Positions 1 to 8,152 of a stretch of DNA of 18,585 nucleotides are shown piece after piece. The position numbers and the translations under genes were made by a program. Position 1 is the first letter of the stretch; every line of letters begins with the position of its first letter. The notes under the pieces are model-generated. The model saw nothing but the letters and a program-made list of their open reading frames with translations. It made no database searches and was not told the DNA's origin. The DNA is taken from positions 1-18,585 of the forward strand of contig CAKTYF010000031.1 in assembly GCA_934631995.1 (NCBI GenBank), in the 5' to 3' direction. This stretch comes from an uncultured Eggerthellaceae bacterium (GTDB lineage: Bacteria > Actinomycetota > Coriobacteriia > Coriobacteriales > Eggerthellaceae).

Positions 1-211
1 GATTCGTACTCGCTTTCGCTTTTTTTGCTTATGTGCGGTGTTCGTATCTTGCCCTTCGCATTTGCGCTTTTACAAGCGGTTTTTGCTTTCCGCAGACATG
101 TTGACAAGCGCCTTTCGCGGGCACTTTTGCTTTTTTGAAGGGAGTCATGTTTGCTGCGCTGCCGTGAAAAACCGCACGTGATTGCTTTTTTTCGCCTGTT
201 TTCATCACTTA
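1..211. other. Non-coding region at the left edge
   Basis: No credible gene is visible in this stretch. It is T-rich on the + strand, with several short gcttttt-like runs (for example 19-30 and 184-192). Stop codons interrupt the frames on both strands. A short CGTG/CACG pairing near 163-180, followed by a T run, faintly resembles a terminator for a gene lying to the left of the window, but the stem is too short to call. Confidence 0.4.
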
Positions 212-236
212 GAAACACTTCCCGAACCAGGCTGCC

Positions 237-242
237 TATAAT
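237..242 (+). promoter_or_regulatory. Candidate -10 box of the aminotransferase promoter
   Basis: A perfect TATAAT lies 45 nt before the preferred start codon at 288. No good -35 box is found at 16-18 nt spacing; the nearest resemblance is GAAACA at 212-217, with a 19-nt spacer. Transcription would begin near 249, leaving a short leader of about 38 nt. The -10 match is seen directly; promoter activity is inferred. Confidence 0.45.
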
Positions 243-275
243 GCATAATTGATTTAGAGTGCCCTAAGCGAAATG

Positions 276-282
276 AAGGGAG
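276..282 (+). promoter_or_regulatory. Shine-Dalgarno deciding the aminotransferase start
   Basis: AAGGGAG sits 5 nt before the ATG at 288. It overlaps the upstream in-frame ATG at 273, which has no ribosome binding site of its own. This favours 288 as the true start over 273. Confidence 0.7.
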
Positions 283-287
283 CATCA

Positions 288-1613
288 ATGACGGCATTTG
301 CGAACATGACGCGTGGCGAACTCAAAACCGCGCTGGACGCTTTACGCAGCGAATATTACAACTACAAAGCGCAGGGCCTTAAGCTGAACATGGCACGCGG
401 CAAACCCGAAGCGGCACAGTTTGACTTGAGCACCCCCATGCTCACCAACATTGCAACCGTAGAAGACTGCTTTAGCGAAGACGGTACCGACTGCCGCAAC
501 TACGGCATTCTTGACGGTCTACCGGAAGCAAAACGCCTGATGGCGGTCATGCTTGATACGGAGCCAGAAAACGTGTTCGTGTACGGCAACTCAAGCTTGC
601 TGGCAATGTATGACACGCTTTCTCGTATCATGCGTTTCGGCGTGGGCGATGGCAAACCCTGGAGCAGCTACCGCCACGGCATTAAGTGGATCTGTCCCGT
701 TCCCGGCTACGATCGCCATTTCGCCATTTGCGAAGAGTTCGGAATTGACATGATTCCCGTTCCCCTGCTGGAAGACGGTCCCGACATGGACAAAGTGGAG
801 GCGCTGGTCGCAAGCGACGCCACCATCAAAGGCATGTGGTGCGTGCCCAAGTACTCAAACCCCAGCGGCATAACGTACTCCGATGAAGTAGTGCGCCGTT
901 TAGCCCACATGTCAACTGCCGCCGATGACTTCCGCATTTTCTGGGACAACGCGTATTGCGTGCATCACCTGTATGGCCCCGAGCGTCAAGATCAACTGAT
1001 GGACATCGAGAAGGCCTGCAACAAGGCCGGGCATCCGAACCGCTATTACAAGTTTGCGTCTACATCCAAGATGACGTTCAGCGGTGCCGGTATTGCCGCC
1101 ATTGCCACCAGCCCGCGCAACCTGGCCGACGAACTGGCGCATTTGAGCTTGCAGACCATCGGCTTCGACAAGATCAACCAGCTACGCCACGCGCGCTTCC
1201 TGAAAGATGCCGATGGCATTGCCGAACACATGGCGAAACATGCAGATATCTTGCGTCCGAAATTCGAGCTGGTACAGAAGCGCCTAAGCGAAGGTTTGCA
1301 GGACGTAACGGAAGCCAGCTGGTCAAACCCCAACGGCGGCTATTTCGTGTCGTTCAACGCGCCGAAGCATACAGCCACCCGCATTGTTGCGCTGGCGAAG
1401 GAAGCGGGCGTTGTTCTGACAAGCGCCGGCGCCACCTGGCCTTACGGCAGCGATCCGCGCGACTCCAATATTCGCATTGCGCCCTCTATGCCGCAGCTCG
1501 ATGAGCTTGACAAAGCGCTCAGCGTGTTTATTTGTTGCGTGAAGATTGCCTACACCGAAAAGCTGCTGGGCGAGTATTTCGATGCAAAGGAAAGCGAGGG
1601 CTTCTTCTCGTAA
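288..1613 (+). CDS. PLP-dependent aminotransferase, probable aspartate aminotransferase (actinobacterial subclass)
   Basis: A fold-type I aminotransferase of 441 residues that probably interconverts aspartate and 2-oxoglutarate with oxaloacetate and glutamate in the cytoplasm. Visible motifs, numbered from the ATG at 288: G100-N-S-S for the cofactor phosphate, N191-P-S-G, D220-N-A-Y223 contacting the PLP ring, and the Schiff-base lysine K261 in S-T-S-K-M. A late NIRIAPS segment supplies the arginine expected to bind the substrate carboxylate. The overall pattern resembles the 'Asp_aminotransf' group (Pfam PF12897) seen in Actinobacteria rather than the E. coli AspC type. An in-frame ATG at 273 would add five residues but lacks a binding site. 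The gene stands alone, convergent with nifJ and followed by a strong hairpin. Exact substrate preference cannot be read from sequence. Confidence 0.88.
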   Translation: MTAFANMTRGELKTALDALRSEYYNYKAQGLKLNMARGKPEAAQFDLSTPMLTNIATVEDCFSEDGTDCRNYGILDGLPEAKRLMAVMLDTEPENVFVYGNSSLLAMYDTLSRIMRFGVGDGKPWSSYRHGIKWICPVPGYDRHFAICEEFGIDMIPVPLLEDGPDMDKVEALVASDATIKGMWCVPKYSNPSGITYSDEVVRRLAHMSTAADDFRIFWDNAYCVHHLYGPERQDQLMDIEKACNKAGHPNRYYKFASTSKMTFSGAGIAAIATSPRNLADELAHLSLQTIGFDKINQLRHARFLKDADGIAEHMAKHADILRPKFELVQKRLSEGLQDVTEASWSNPNGGYFVSFNAPKHTATRIVALAKEAGVVLTSAGATWPYGSDPRDSNIRIAPSMPQLDELDKALSVFICCVKIAYTEKLLGEYFDAKESEGFFS

Positions 1614-1664
1614 GGTCTTCTCGTAGGGCCTCCTGCGAAACCGCTCCCCTTGCTCCGAGACGCA

Positions 1665-1705
1665 AAGAAAGGCTTGGTCATTGCGACCAAGCCTTTCTTG
1701 TTTTT
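1665..1705 (+). terminator. Rho-independent terminator after the aminotransferase, possibly bidirectional
   Basis: A perfect 15-bp stem (1665-1679 with 1685-1699) closes a 5-nt loop and is followed by GTTTTT on the + strand. On the minus strand the stem ends in TTTCTTTG, so it may also stop transcripts of the convergent nifJ, whose stop codon is about 90 nt away. A second, imperfect GC-rich hairpin lies between about 1738 and 1770, next to nifJ, but it has no T run. Confidence 0.85.
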
Positions 1706-1788
1706 GCAGCGAACCAGCGTTCACCTGCGATTTTACGGGTGGGCAGCCGAACATCCTGCCGCCCGCCCGCGTGTATGCCCACCTATTC

Positions 1789-4700
1789 TTACAGGCCGCT
1801 GTACATGTCCTTCAGCTTCAGCAAGTGATCGAAGCGCTCCATAGCTGCCTGCTCGTTGCGACCGAACAGCTCCGTTGCGCGCTCGGGGAATTCACGCGTC
1901 AAGCGGCTGTAGCGAGCCTCGTTCATAAGGAAGTCCTGGTAGCCTCCTGCAGGCGGCTTGCAGTCCAACGTGAACTTCTTGCCTTCCTCGGCCGCGGGAT
2001 TGAAGCGGAACAGATTCCAGTAACCGCACTCCACGGCCTTCTTCATTTCGATTTGGCAATTGACCATGCCACCCTTGATAGAGTGCATCTCGCACGGACT
2101 GTAACCAATGATGATAGATGGACCGGGATATGCTTCTGCTTCCTGGATAGCCTTCAGCGTTTGCGCAGGTCGAGCACCCATTGCAACTTGGGCAACGTAC
2201 ACATAGCCGTAGCTCATGGCAATTTCCGCCAGACTCTTCTTCTTGATGTCCTTGCCAGCAGCCGCAAATTGAGCAACCTGACCAATGTTGGATGCCTTCG
2301 AAGCCTGACCGCCGGTGTTGGAGTAAACCTCGGTGTCGAAAACGAAGATGTTCACGTCGTTGCCGGAAGCAATCACATGATCAAGGCCGCCGTAGCCAAT
2401 GTCGTAGGCCCAACCGTCGCCACCGAAGATCCAGAAGGATTTCTTCGTCAGGAATTCCTTGTTCTCAACGATCGCCAGGGCATCGGGACAGCCTTCTTCG
2501 GCCGCCGGAGCCAAAGCATCAAGGTAATCCTTTGCTGCGGCTTTACTTTCCTCGGCGCTATCCTTCGCCTCAAGCCACACCTGAGCTGCGGCTTTCGTCT
2601 CGGAATCGTGTTTGTCGCTTTCCAGGATGTTCTGCGTGTGAGCGATGATCTTCTCGCGTACGGCGTTGTAACCAAGCATCATGCCCATGCCGAATTCCGC
2701 GTTGTCCTCGAACAGCGAGTTGCACCATGCCGGGCCGTGACCTTGCTTGTTCACCGTGTACGGAGACGTTGCGGCGGGGTTGCCCCAAATGGAAGAGCAG
2801 CCCGTAGCGTTTGCGATGTACATGCGGTCGCCGAACAGCTGGGTGACCAAGCGCGCGTACGACGTTTCAGCGCAACCAGCGCAGCTGCCCGAGAACTCAA
2901 GCAGCGGCTGCTTGAACTGCGAGCCCTTCTGCGTTCCGTCCGTGACCTCGGGTTTTTCCGTAACGTGCGACACGCAGTAATCGAATACTTCCTGCTGAGC
3001 CTGCTGCGTATCGGCGGGAACCATAGTCAACGCCTCGGTGGGGCACTGGCCAATGCAAACGCCGCAGCCCATGCAGTCAAGCGGCGATACCGCCATGGTG
3101 TACAGGTACTTGCCCTTGCCCTTGCCGGCCTTGAACGGCATCAAGCGCGTCTTTTCCGGTGCGGCAGCAGCTTCTTCGCCCGAAAGCGCGAACGGACGCA
3201 GCGTTGCGTGCGGGCACACAAACGCGCAGCTGTTGCACTGAGCGCACTTTTCGGCGTGCCATTCCGGAATGCTCACGGCCACGCCGCGTTTCTCATAGGC
3301 CGCCGCGCCCAGCTCGAACTGGCCATCGGCGCGATCGGCGAAGGCGGATACCGGCAGGCGGTCGCCATCCATGCGCGCAACGGGCTGCATGATGTCGGAA
3401 ACCATCTTCACCAGCGCGGGGTCGCCCGCAAGCGTGTTTTCCTGCGGCTCATCCTGCGCATCGGCCCACGATGCCGGCACGTCAACCTTCACGAACGCAG
3501 TAGCGCCCGCATCGATTGCCTTATGGTTGCAATCAACAACGTCTTGGCCTTTCTTGATGTAGGACTTCGTTGCTGCATCTTTCATGTAAGCAATGGCTAC
3601 TTCTTGCGGCAAAACGCCTGCCAGCGAGAAGAACGCTGACTGCAAAATAGTGTTCGTGCGCTTACCCATACCAACCTGTTTTGCCAGGTCAATAGCGTTA
3701 ATCAAGTAAAGTTGAATATCGTTTTGGGCAATATAACGCTTCGCTTCGGCGTTCAGATGCTTCTCCAGCTCTTTGGGGGTCCACTGGCAGTTGATCATGA
3801 ACACGCCGCCTGGCTTCACGTCGTTGACCATGCGGAAGCCCTTGATCACGTACGACGGGTTGTGGCACGCCACGAAGTCGGCCTTGTTGATATAGTAGGG
3901 GCTCCTGATAGGCGCATCGCCAAAGCGCAGGTGGCTGATGGTCACGCCGCCCGTTTTCTTGGAGTCGTACTGGAAGTACGCCTGGATGTACTTGTCGGTG
4001 TGGTCGCCGATAATCTTGATGGAGTTCTTGTTCGCACCCACAGTACCATCGCCGCCCAAGCCCCAGAACTTGCACTCAATGGTGCCCGGAGCTGCGGTGT
4101 TGGGGCAATCGGGGTCTTCGGGAAGGCTCAGGTTCGTAACATCGTCCACAATGCCAATGGTGAAACGCGGCTTGGGAGCATCCTTCTCCAGCTCTTTGTA
4201 CACGGCAAACAGCGACGAAGGAGGCGTGTCCTTCGAGCCCAGGCCATAACGGCCGCCCGTTACCGTAATGCCGCTCTTGCCCTGGGAGTACAACGCACTC
4301 ACGACATCTTGGAACAGCGGCTCGCCCACCGAGCCTGGCTCTTTCGTGCGATCCAGAACGGCAATCTTCGTGCACGTTGCCGGAATGGCCTTCACGAAGC
4401 GGTCGGAGGCAAACGGACGATACAGGCGCACCTTGATCAGGCCGACTTTTTCGCCATGCGCGTTCAGGTAATCAATGACTTCTTCTGCAACGTCGCAGAC
4501 AGAACCCATGGCAACAATCACGCGATCGGCGTCTTCGGCGCCATAGTAATTGAACAGCTGGTAATCGGTGCCCAACTTGGCGTTCACCGCGTGCATGCAA
4601 TCTTCCACAACCTGCGGCAACTCATCATAATGGCTGTTGCAGGCCTCGCGATGCTGGAAGAAGATGTCGCCGTTTTCATGCGAGCCACGCGCCGCCGGAT

Positions 4701-5334
4701 GCTCCGGATTCAAGCAGTGCTTGCGGAAGTCGCGCACGGCATCCATATCGCACAGCTCCTTAAGGTCCTCATAATCCCATAGAGCGATTTTCTGGATCTC
4801 ATGGGAGGTGCGAAAGCCATCGAAGAAGTTCAAAAACGGCATGCGACCCTTAATAGCCGACAAGTGCGCAACTGCGGAGAGGTCCATGACTTCTTGCACG
4901 TTACCTTCGGCGAGCATGGCAAAACCGGTCTGGCGACATGCCATAACGTCGGAATGATCACCGAAGATGTTAAGAGACTGGGTTGCCACGGTGCGCGCGC
5001 TTACATGGAACACGCATGGGAGCTGCTCAGCTGCAATCTTGTACATGTTCGGAATCATTAGGAGCAAGCCCTGAGAAGCAGTGTACGTTGTGGTCAGGGC
5101 GCCTGCCGTCAAAGAACCGTGCACAACGCCTGCTGCGCCGCCCTCAGATTGCATTTCGCACACTTCAACCGTGGTGCCGAAAATGTTTTTCTTGCCCTGA
5201 GCTGCCCATTGATCAACGTAGTCGGCCATAGGGCTCGAAGGCGTAATGGGGTAAATGCCTGCAACTTCCGTGAATGCATAGGAGACATATGCTGCCGCAT
5301 TGTTGCCATCCATGGATTTAAGTTCTCTTGCCAT
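1789..5334 (-). CDS. nifJ: Pyruvate:ferredoxin (flavodoxin) oxidoreductase, single-chain
   Basis: Oxidatively decarboxylates pyruvate to acetyl-CoA and CO2, passing electrons to ferredoxin or flavodoxin; a core enzyme of anaerobic energy metabolism in the cytoplasm. The protein has 1181 residues, the usual single-chain size. The N-terminal domain starts with Y28-P-I-T-P-S-S-P. A ferredoxin-like domain holds two 4Fe-4S clusters (C697, C700, C703, C707 and C754, C757, C760, C764). The proximal cluster uses C818, C821, C846 and C1081, matching the layout of the Desulfovibrio africanus enzyme. The thiamine diphosphate motif begins at G972-D-G-W and runs to the downstream YSNTGG. The ATG at 5334 is preceded by AAGGAG with a 7-nt spacer. 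It is monocistronic, with its own candidate promoter. Large open frames on the opposite strand are shadows. Confidence 0.97.
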   Translation of the reverse strand: MARELKSMDGNNAAAYVSYAFTEVAGIYPITPSSPMADYVDQWAAQGKKNIFGTTVEVCEMQSEGGAAGVVHGSLTAGALTTTYTASQGLLLMIPNMYKIAAEQLPCVFHVSARTVATQSLNIFGDHSDVMACRQTGFAMLAEGNVQEVMDLSAVAHLSAIKGRMPFLNFFDGFRTSHEIQKIALWDYEDLKELCDMDAVRDFRKHCLNPEHPAARGSHENGDIFFQHREACNSHYDELPQVVEDCMHAVNAKLGTDYQLFNYYGAEDADRVIVAMGSVCDVAEEVIDYLNAHGEKVGLIKVRLYRPFASDRFVKAIPATCTKIAVLDRTKEPGSVGEPLFQDVVSALYSQGKSGITVTGGRYGLGSKDTPPSSLFAVYKELEKDAPKPRFTIGIVDDVTNLSLPEDPDCPNTAAPGTIECKFWGLGGDGTVGANKNSIKIIGDHTDKYIQAYFQYDSKKTGGVTISHLRFGDAPIRSPYYINKADFVACHNPSYVIKGFRMVNDVKPGGVFMINCQWTPKELEKHLNAEAKRYIAQNDIQLYLINAIDLAKQVGMGKRTNTILQSAFFSLAGVLPQEVAIAYMKDAATKSYIKKGQDVVDCNHKAIDAGATAFVKVDVPASWADAQDEPQENTLAGDPALVKMVSDIMQPVARMDGDRLPVSAFADRADGQFELGAAAYEKRGVAVSIPEWHAEKCAQCNSCAFVCPHATLRPFALSGEEAAAAPEKTRLMPFKAGKGKGKYLYTMAVSPLDCMGCGVCIGQCPTEALTMVPADTQQAQQEVFDYCVSHVTEKPEVTDGTQKGSQFKQPLLEFSGSCAGCAETSYARLVTQLFGDRMYIANATGCSSIWGNPAATSPYTVNKQGHGPAWCNSLFEDNAEFGMGMMLGYNAVREKIIAHTQNILESDKHDSETKAAAQVWLEAKDSAEESKAAAKDYLDALAPAAEEGCPDALAIVENKEFLTKKSFWIFGGDGWAYDIGYGGLDHVIASGNDVNIFVFDTEVYSNTGGQASKASNIGQVAQFAAAGKDIKKKSLAEIAMSYGYVYVAQVAMGARPAQTLKAIQEAEAYPGPSIIIGYSPCEMHSIKGGMVNCQIEMKKAVECGYWNLFRFNPAAEEGKKFTLDCKPPAGGYQDFLMNEARYSRLTREFPERATELFGRNEQAAMERFDHLLKLKDMYSGL

Positions 5335-5389
5335 ACATCCTCTCCTTAGATAGGGGTGTTGCGCTGCAGTAAGGCTTCACATTGTCGTA

Positions 5390-5418
5390 AATATAGCAAG
5401 GTGCGTGGGCGTTGTCGC
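5390..5418 (-). promoter_or_regulatory. Candidate nifJ promoter
   Basis: On the minus strand, TATATT (5395-5390) is preceded at exactly 17 nt by GCGACA (5418-5413), a 4/6 match to the -35 consensus. Transcription would start near 5383, giving a leader of about 49 nt that ends in a strong AAGGAG. The boxes are seen directly; their use is inferred. Confidence 0.4.
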
Positions 5419-5537
5419 AACGAACTTTGCAACACGCGCATGCAAATTGATGCACCTCTCTCGCGCTCATGATACCGTGCGCTGCTGCTTTTTCACGCAA
5501 GGATTACCCCACCTGCGCTATAGCGTGCCTCAGCGGC
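5419..5537. other. Remainder of the nifJ-adk spacer
   Basis: The spacer between nifJ and adk is about 310 nt. Apart from the nifJ promoter and the operon terminator, this part shows no gene. Two TGCA-containing elements (about 5440-5453) flank an AATT core and could be a weak operator, but the symmetry is poor. Confidence 0.35.
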
Positions 5538-5574
5538 AAAAAAATTGGCCCTCCTCCAAGAAGAGAGCCAATTT
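5538..5574 (-). terminator. Terminator of the ribosomal protein operon, after adk
   Basis: On the minus strand an 8-bp stem (5574-5567 with 5549-5542) is extended internally by three more pairs after a mismatch, and runs into seven consecutive T residues (5544-5538). It lies about 70 nt past the adk stop. It marks the end of the rplB-adk transcript and separates it from nifJ. Confidence 0.85.
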
Positions 5575-5645
5575 CAAGTTTTGCTTTTCAGCGATACCGC
5601 CGCAGCACGCAAAAAGGACTGCTTTCGCAAACCTTCGCGGGACTT

Positions 5646-6272
5646 TTACAGACCCAAGCGCGCCTTTACGTCAACGTAAACTTCCTTCGGATCGCGATCG
5701 CCGTCAACGGAGACCAGCTTGTCGCAGCCGCGATAGTAATCGATCAGCGGAGACGTGGAAGTTGCGTACACGTCAAGACGATTGCGCACCGTTGCCTCGT
5801 TGTCATCGTCGCGCTGATACATTTCGCCACCGCACTTTGGACATACGGCATCGGCAGCGGTGCCAATGTAGCCGCACTCCTTGCACATGCGACGAGAGCA
5901 CAAGCGATTGATGATGACTTCCGGAGCAACGTCGATAAGCAACGCAGCGTCCAGAGGACGGTTCAGGTCGGCCATCATCGCCTCCAGCGCCACCGCTTGC
6001 GTGGTGGTGCGGGGGAAGCCGTCCAGAATGACGCCCTTTTGGGTATCGGGCTGCTGGAAACGCTCGCGCATCAGGTCGATGATCAAATCGTCGGGAACCA
6101 GATCGCCTGCGTCCATGTAGCCTTTAGCCTTCAAACCGAGTTCGGTTTGATCCTTCACGGCAGCGCGCAGAATGTCGCCCGTGGAGATGTGCGGAATACC
6201 GAATTCTTCAACCAGAAAAGCAGCTTGCGTACCCTTGCCGGCACCAGGAGCGCCGAGAAGAACAATATTCAT
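5646..6272 (-). CDS. adk: Adenylate kinase, zinc-binding long form
   Basis: Catalyses ATP + AMP to 2 ADP, balancing cytoplasmic adenine nucleotides. The 208-residue protein begins with the P-loop G7-A-P-G-A-G-K-G-T15, carries the AMP-site DGFPRT at 84-89, and has a LID domain with two CxxC pairs (C130, C133, C144, C147) that fit the structural zinc site of Gram-positive adenylate kinases. It is the last gene of the ribosomal operon, 30 nt behind secY, and is preceded by a purine-rich GGGGAGGAAAGG binding site. The secY-adk order is the common bacterial one; what is missing is any following map or infA, since a terminator comes next. Confidence 0.97.
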   Translation of the reverse strand: MNIVLLGAPGAGKGTQAAFLVEEFGIPHISTGDILRAAVKDQTELGLKAKGYMDAGDLVPDDLIIDLMRERFQQPDTQKGVILDGFPRTTTQAVALEAMMADLNRPLDAALLIDVAPEVIINRLCSRRMCKECGYIGTAADAVCPKCGGEMYQRDDDNEATVRNRLDVYATSTSPLIDYYRGCDKLVSVDGDRDPKEVYVDVKARLGL

Positions 6273-6286
6273 GCCTTTCCTCCCCT

Positions 6287-6320
6287 AACTTAAAGAAACC
6301 GTCTACTTAAAGAAACCGTC
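6287..6320 (-). repeat. 17-nt tandem duplication across the secY stop codon
   Basis: On the minus strand GACGGTTTCTTTAAGTA (6320-6304) is followed at once by GACGGTTTCTTTAAGTT (6303-6287), 16 of 17 bases identical. The first copy encodes the last SecY residues DGFFK, and its stop TAG spans the junction between the copies. The second copy is untranslated and forms most of the secY-adk spacer. Confidence 0.95.
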
Positions 6321-7583
6321 GTAGTTGTACTCACGCAACTGCGAATCGACTTTCGCCATGGTATCCAGGGCAACGCCAATCATAATCAGAATGGACGTAC
6401 CGCCGAATGCCTGCACCAGGTTGTTGCCCGTGAAGAAGAAGATGATCGTAGGCACAACAGCAATTGCCGCAATGAACACGCCGCCGGGCAGCGTGATGTG
6501 GCGAATAACGCTGCGAATGTAATCAACCGTTGCTTTACCAGGACGAATACCCGGAATAAAGCCGCCCTGCTTCTGAATATTGCTTGCGGTGTCTTCAGGA
6601 TTGAACACCATGCTGGTGTAGAAGTAAGCGAAGAACACGATAAGCAGAATCGTCAGAATCCAGTTGATCCAACCCGTAGAGATTGCATCGGCAAACGTAG
6701 TCAACCAACCTACGTTAAACAGTGCAGCCAACTGGGCCGGGAAATATAAAATGCAGCTTGCGAAGATGATAGGGATAACACCCGCGGAGTTAACCTTCAG
6801 CGGAATGTACGTGGACTGGCCACCCATCATCTTACGTCCAGCAACACGGCTTGCATACTTCACCGGGATACGGCGCTGTGCGCGCTCGACATAAATAATC
6901 AACGGAATGATGACCAAGATAATGGCAAGCGTCAAAACGGTAACCGCAATGCCCATGCCCGGATCGTTGTTCGTGCTGACGGAAGAGAAGATTGCAGACG
7001 GCACGCGGGAAACGATGCTCACAAAGATGATAAGAGACATACCATTGCCCACACCACGCTGAGTGATAAGTTCGCCCATCCACATGATGAATGCCGTGCC
7101 AGCAACCAGGGTAAATACAACCAAGAAGTCGGAAAGAAGTTCCGGAACTTCACTCGAGAAGGTGACGCCATAAGCAGCCGATTTGAAGAGCAACAGGTAA
7201 CCAATAGCGTTGATCAGGCCCAAACCCAAGGTCAGATAACGAGTCACCTGGGTAATCTTTTTACGGCCGGTTTCACCTTCACGTGCCCAGTTACCAACGG
7301 CCGGAATAACCGTCTGCATCAGCTGCATAATAATAGATGCAGTGATGTAGGGCATGATGCCCAGTGAGAACACGGAGAAGTTCGACAATGCGCCACCAGT
7401 AAACAGGTCAAGCATTGCCATAGAAACGCCCGAATTCTCAAAGGACACGGCGAACTCATGGAACGGAATGCCCGGGACGGGCACATACGAGCCAAAACGG
7501 TACAACGCAAGGATAGCGAGCGTGAAGAGAATCTTCTTACGCAGCTCGGGAACCTTGAATGCGTCAACAATCGAGCTTAGCAA
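6303..7583 (-). CDS. secY: Preprotein translocase subunit SecY
   Basis: Forms the protein-conducting channel of the SecYEG translocon in the cytoplasmic membrane. The 426 residues show the expected about ten hydrophobic spans. The N-terminal segment containing PELRKKILFTL, the plug-region glycines and the cytoplasmic GRKKITQVTRYLT loop are typical. The start is TTG at 7583, because the family-conserved N-terminus begins exactly there and no ATG is nearby. GGAGGAAAGG lies 10 nt upstream, inside rplO. The start overlaps the rplO stop by 7 nt, so translation is probably coupled to rplO. The 3' end is involved in a 17-nt tandem duplication. It sits between rplO and adk, the classical spc-operon position. 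Confidence 0.97.
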   Translation of the reverse strand: MLSSIVDAFKVPELRKKILFTLAILALYRFGSYVPVPGIPFHEFAVSFENSGVSMAMLDLFTGGALSNFSVFSLGIMPYITASIIMQLMQTVIPAVGNWAREGETGRKKITQVTRYLTLGLGLINAIGYLLLFKSAAYGVTFSSEVPELLSDFLVVFTLVAGTAFIMWMGELITQRGVGNGMSLIIFVSIVSRVPSAIFSSVSTNNDPGMGIAVTVLTLAIILVIIPLIIYVERAQRRIPVKYASRVAGRKMMGGQSTYIPLKVNSAGVIPIIFASCILYFPAQLAALFNVGWLTTFADAISTGWINWILTILLIVFFAYFYTSMVFNPEDTASNIQKQGGFIPGIRPGKATVDYIRSVIRHITLPGGVFIAAIAVVPTIIFFFTGNNLVQAFGGTSILIMIGVALDTMAKVDSQLREYNYDGFFK

Positions 7584-8026
7584 GGCGCTTCAACCTTTCC
7601 TCCAGCTGCTTCAATCTTCGCCTTAGCGGAAGCAGAAACTTTGTCAACCTTAACGGTCAGAGCCTTGGTGATTTCACCGTCGCCCAGAACCTTAACCAGC
7701 GCATCTTCATGCTTGATAATGCCAGCAGCCTTCAAGCTTGCGCCATCGACAACTGCACCTGCTTCGAATTTTTCTTCCAAACGAGCAACGTTCACCGGCA
7801 GGTACTCAACACGGTTGATGTTGGTGAAGCCGGGGAGTTTAGGAAGACGACGAGCCAGCGGAGTCTGGCCGCCCTCAAAGCCGTTGCCCTTACCGCCACC
7901 AGCACGGGACTTCTGGCCATTCATACCACGGCCAGCGGTCTTGCCGTGACCAGAACCGCTACCGCGGCCAACGCGCTTGCGAGAATGACGAGAGCCCTCT
8001 GCAGGTTGCAAATCTTTTAATTCCAT
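7577..8026 (-). CDS. rplO: 50S ribosomal protein L15 (uL15)
   Basis: A late-assembling large-subunit protein that bridges 23S rRNA domains. From the ATG at 8026 it has 149 residues, starting MELKDLQPAEGS, the family's normal start. Frames opening further upstream (to 8092) only read through the spacer. AAGGAG at 8040-8035, 8 nt before the ATG, confirms the choice. The glycine/arginine-rich N-terminal tail (GSGHGKTAGRG) and the PLARRLPKLPGF segment are diagnostic. Its last codons overlap the TTG start of secY. It is separated from rpmD by an unusually long 174-nt spacer holding two perfect hairpins. Confidence 0.96.
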   Translation of the reverse strand: MELKDLQPAEGSRHSRKRVGRGSGSGHGKTAGRGMNGQKSRAGGGKGNGFEGGQTPLARRLPKLPGFTNINRVEYLPVNVARLEEKFEAGAVVDGASLKAAGIIKHEDALVKVLGDGEITKALTVKVDKVSASAKAKIEAAGGKVEAPC

Positions 8027-8050
8027 GTTCAAAACTCCTTTTTCGCTTTG

Positions 8051-8068
8051 CGAATGCTTTTGCATTCG
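8051..8068 (-). other. Perfect 7-bp hairpin upstream of rplO
   Basis: CGAATGC (8051-8057) and GCATTCG (8062-8068) form a perfect stem with a four-base TTTT/AAAA loop, ending about 10 nt before the rplO ribosome binding site in the transcript. No T run follows on the minus strand, so it is not a terminator. A weaker CTGGC/GCCAG pairing lies next to it at 8071-8088. Confidence 0.6.
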
Positions 8069-8110
8069 TGCTGGCAGCTCGCCGCCAGCCAACTTCCTTT
8101 ATACATGCAC

Positions 8111-8146
8111 ATGCGTTGCATGCCTAAATCGACGCATGCAACGCAT
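8111..8146 (-). repeat. 13-bp perfect inverted repeat in the rpmD-rplO spacer
   Basis: ATGCGTTGCATGC (8111-8123) is mirrored exactly by GCATGCAACGCAT (8134-8146) with a 10-nt loop. In the transcript this makes a stable hairpin. It lacks a T run, which argues against a terminator; an mRNA processing or stabilising element, a protein-binding site, or DNA-level symmetry are all possible. Confidence 0.8.
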
Positions 8147-8152
8147 ATTGTA
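8147..8152 (-). promoter_or_regulatory. Weak candidate internal -10 box before rplO
   Basis: TACAAT on the minus strand directly abuts the 13-bp inverted repeat. The hexamer 17 nt upstream (GAAACA) matches the -35 consensus at only three positions, so the call is tentative. If used, it would start a transcript for rplO-secY-adk inside the hairpin. Confidence 0.2.

Noticed and set aside
1738..1770. Dedicated nifJ terminator
   Set aside because: The GC-rich pairing is interrupted and is followed by GTAAAA instead of a T run; the 15-bp hairpin further on is a better candidate.
1681..3639. Large open frame on the + strand antisense to nifJ (652 codons)
   Set aside because: It lies opposite a clear, full-length NifJ with all cofactor motifs; no family-like motif or binding site is visible, and long antisense frames are common opposite genes with this codon use.
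3712..4782. Second long + strand frame opposite nifJ (356 codons)
   Set aside because: Same reason: it is a shadow of the nifJ reading frame with no recognisable domain.
8051..8146. Terminator between rpmD and rplO
   Set aside because: Both hairpins are perfect but neither is followed by a T run on the transcribed strand.
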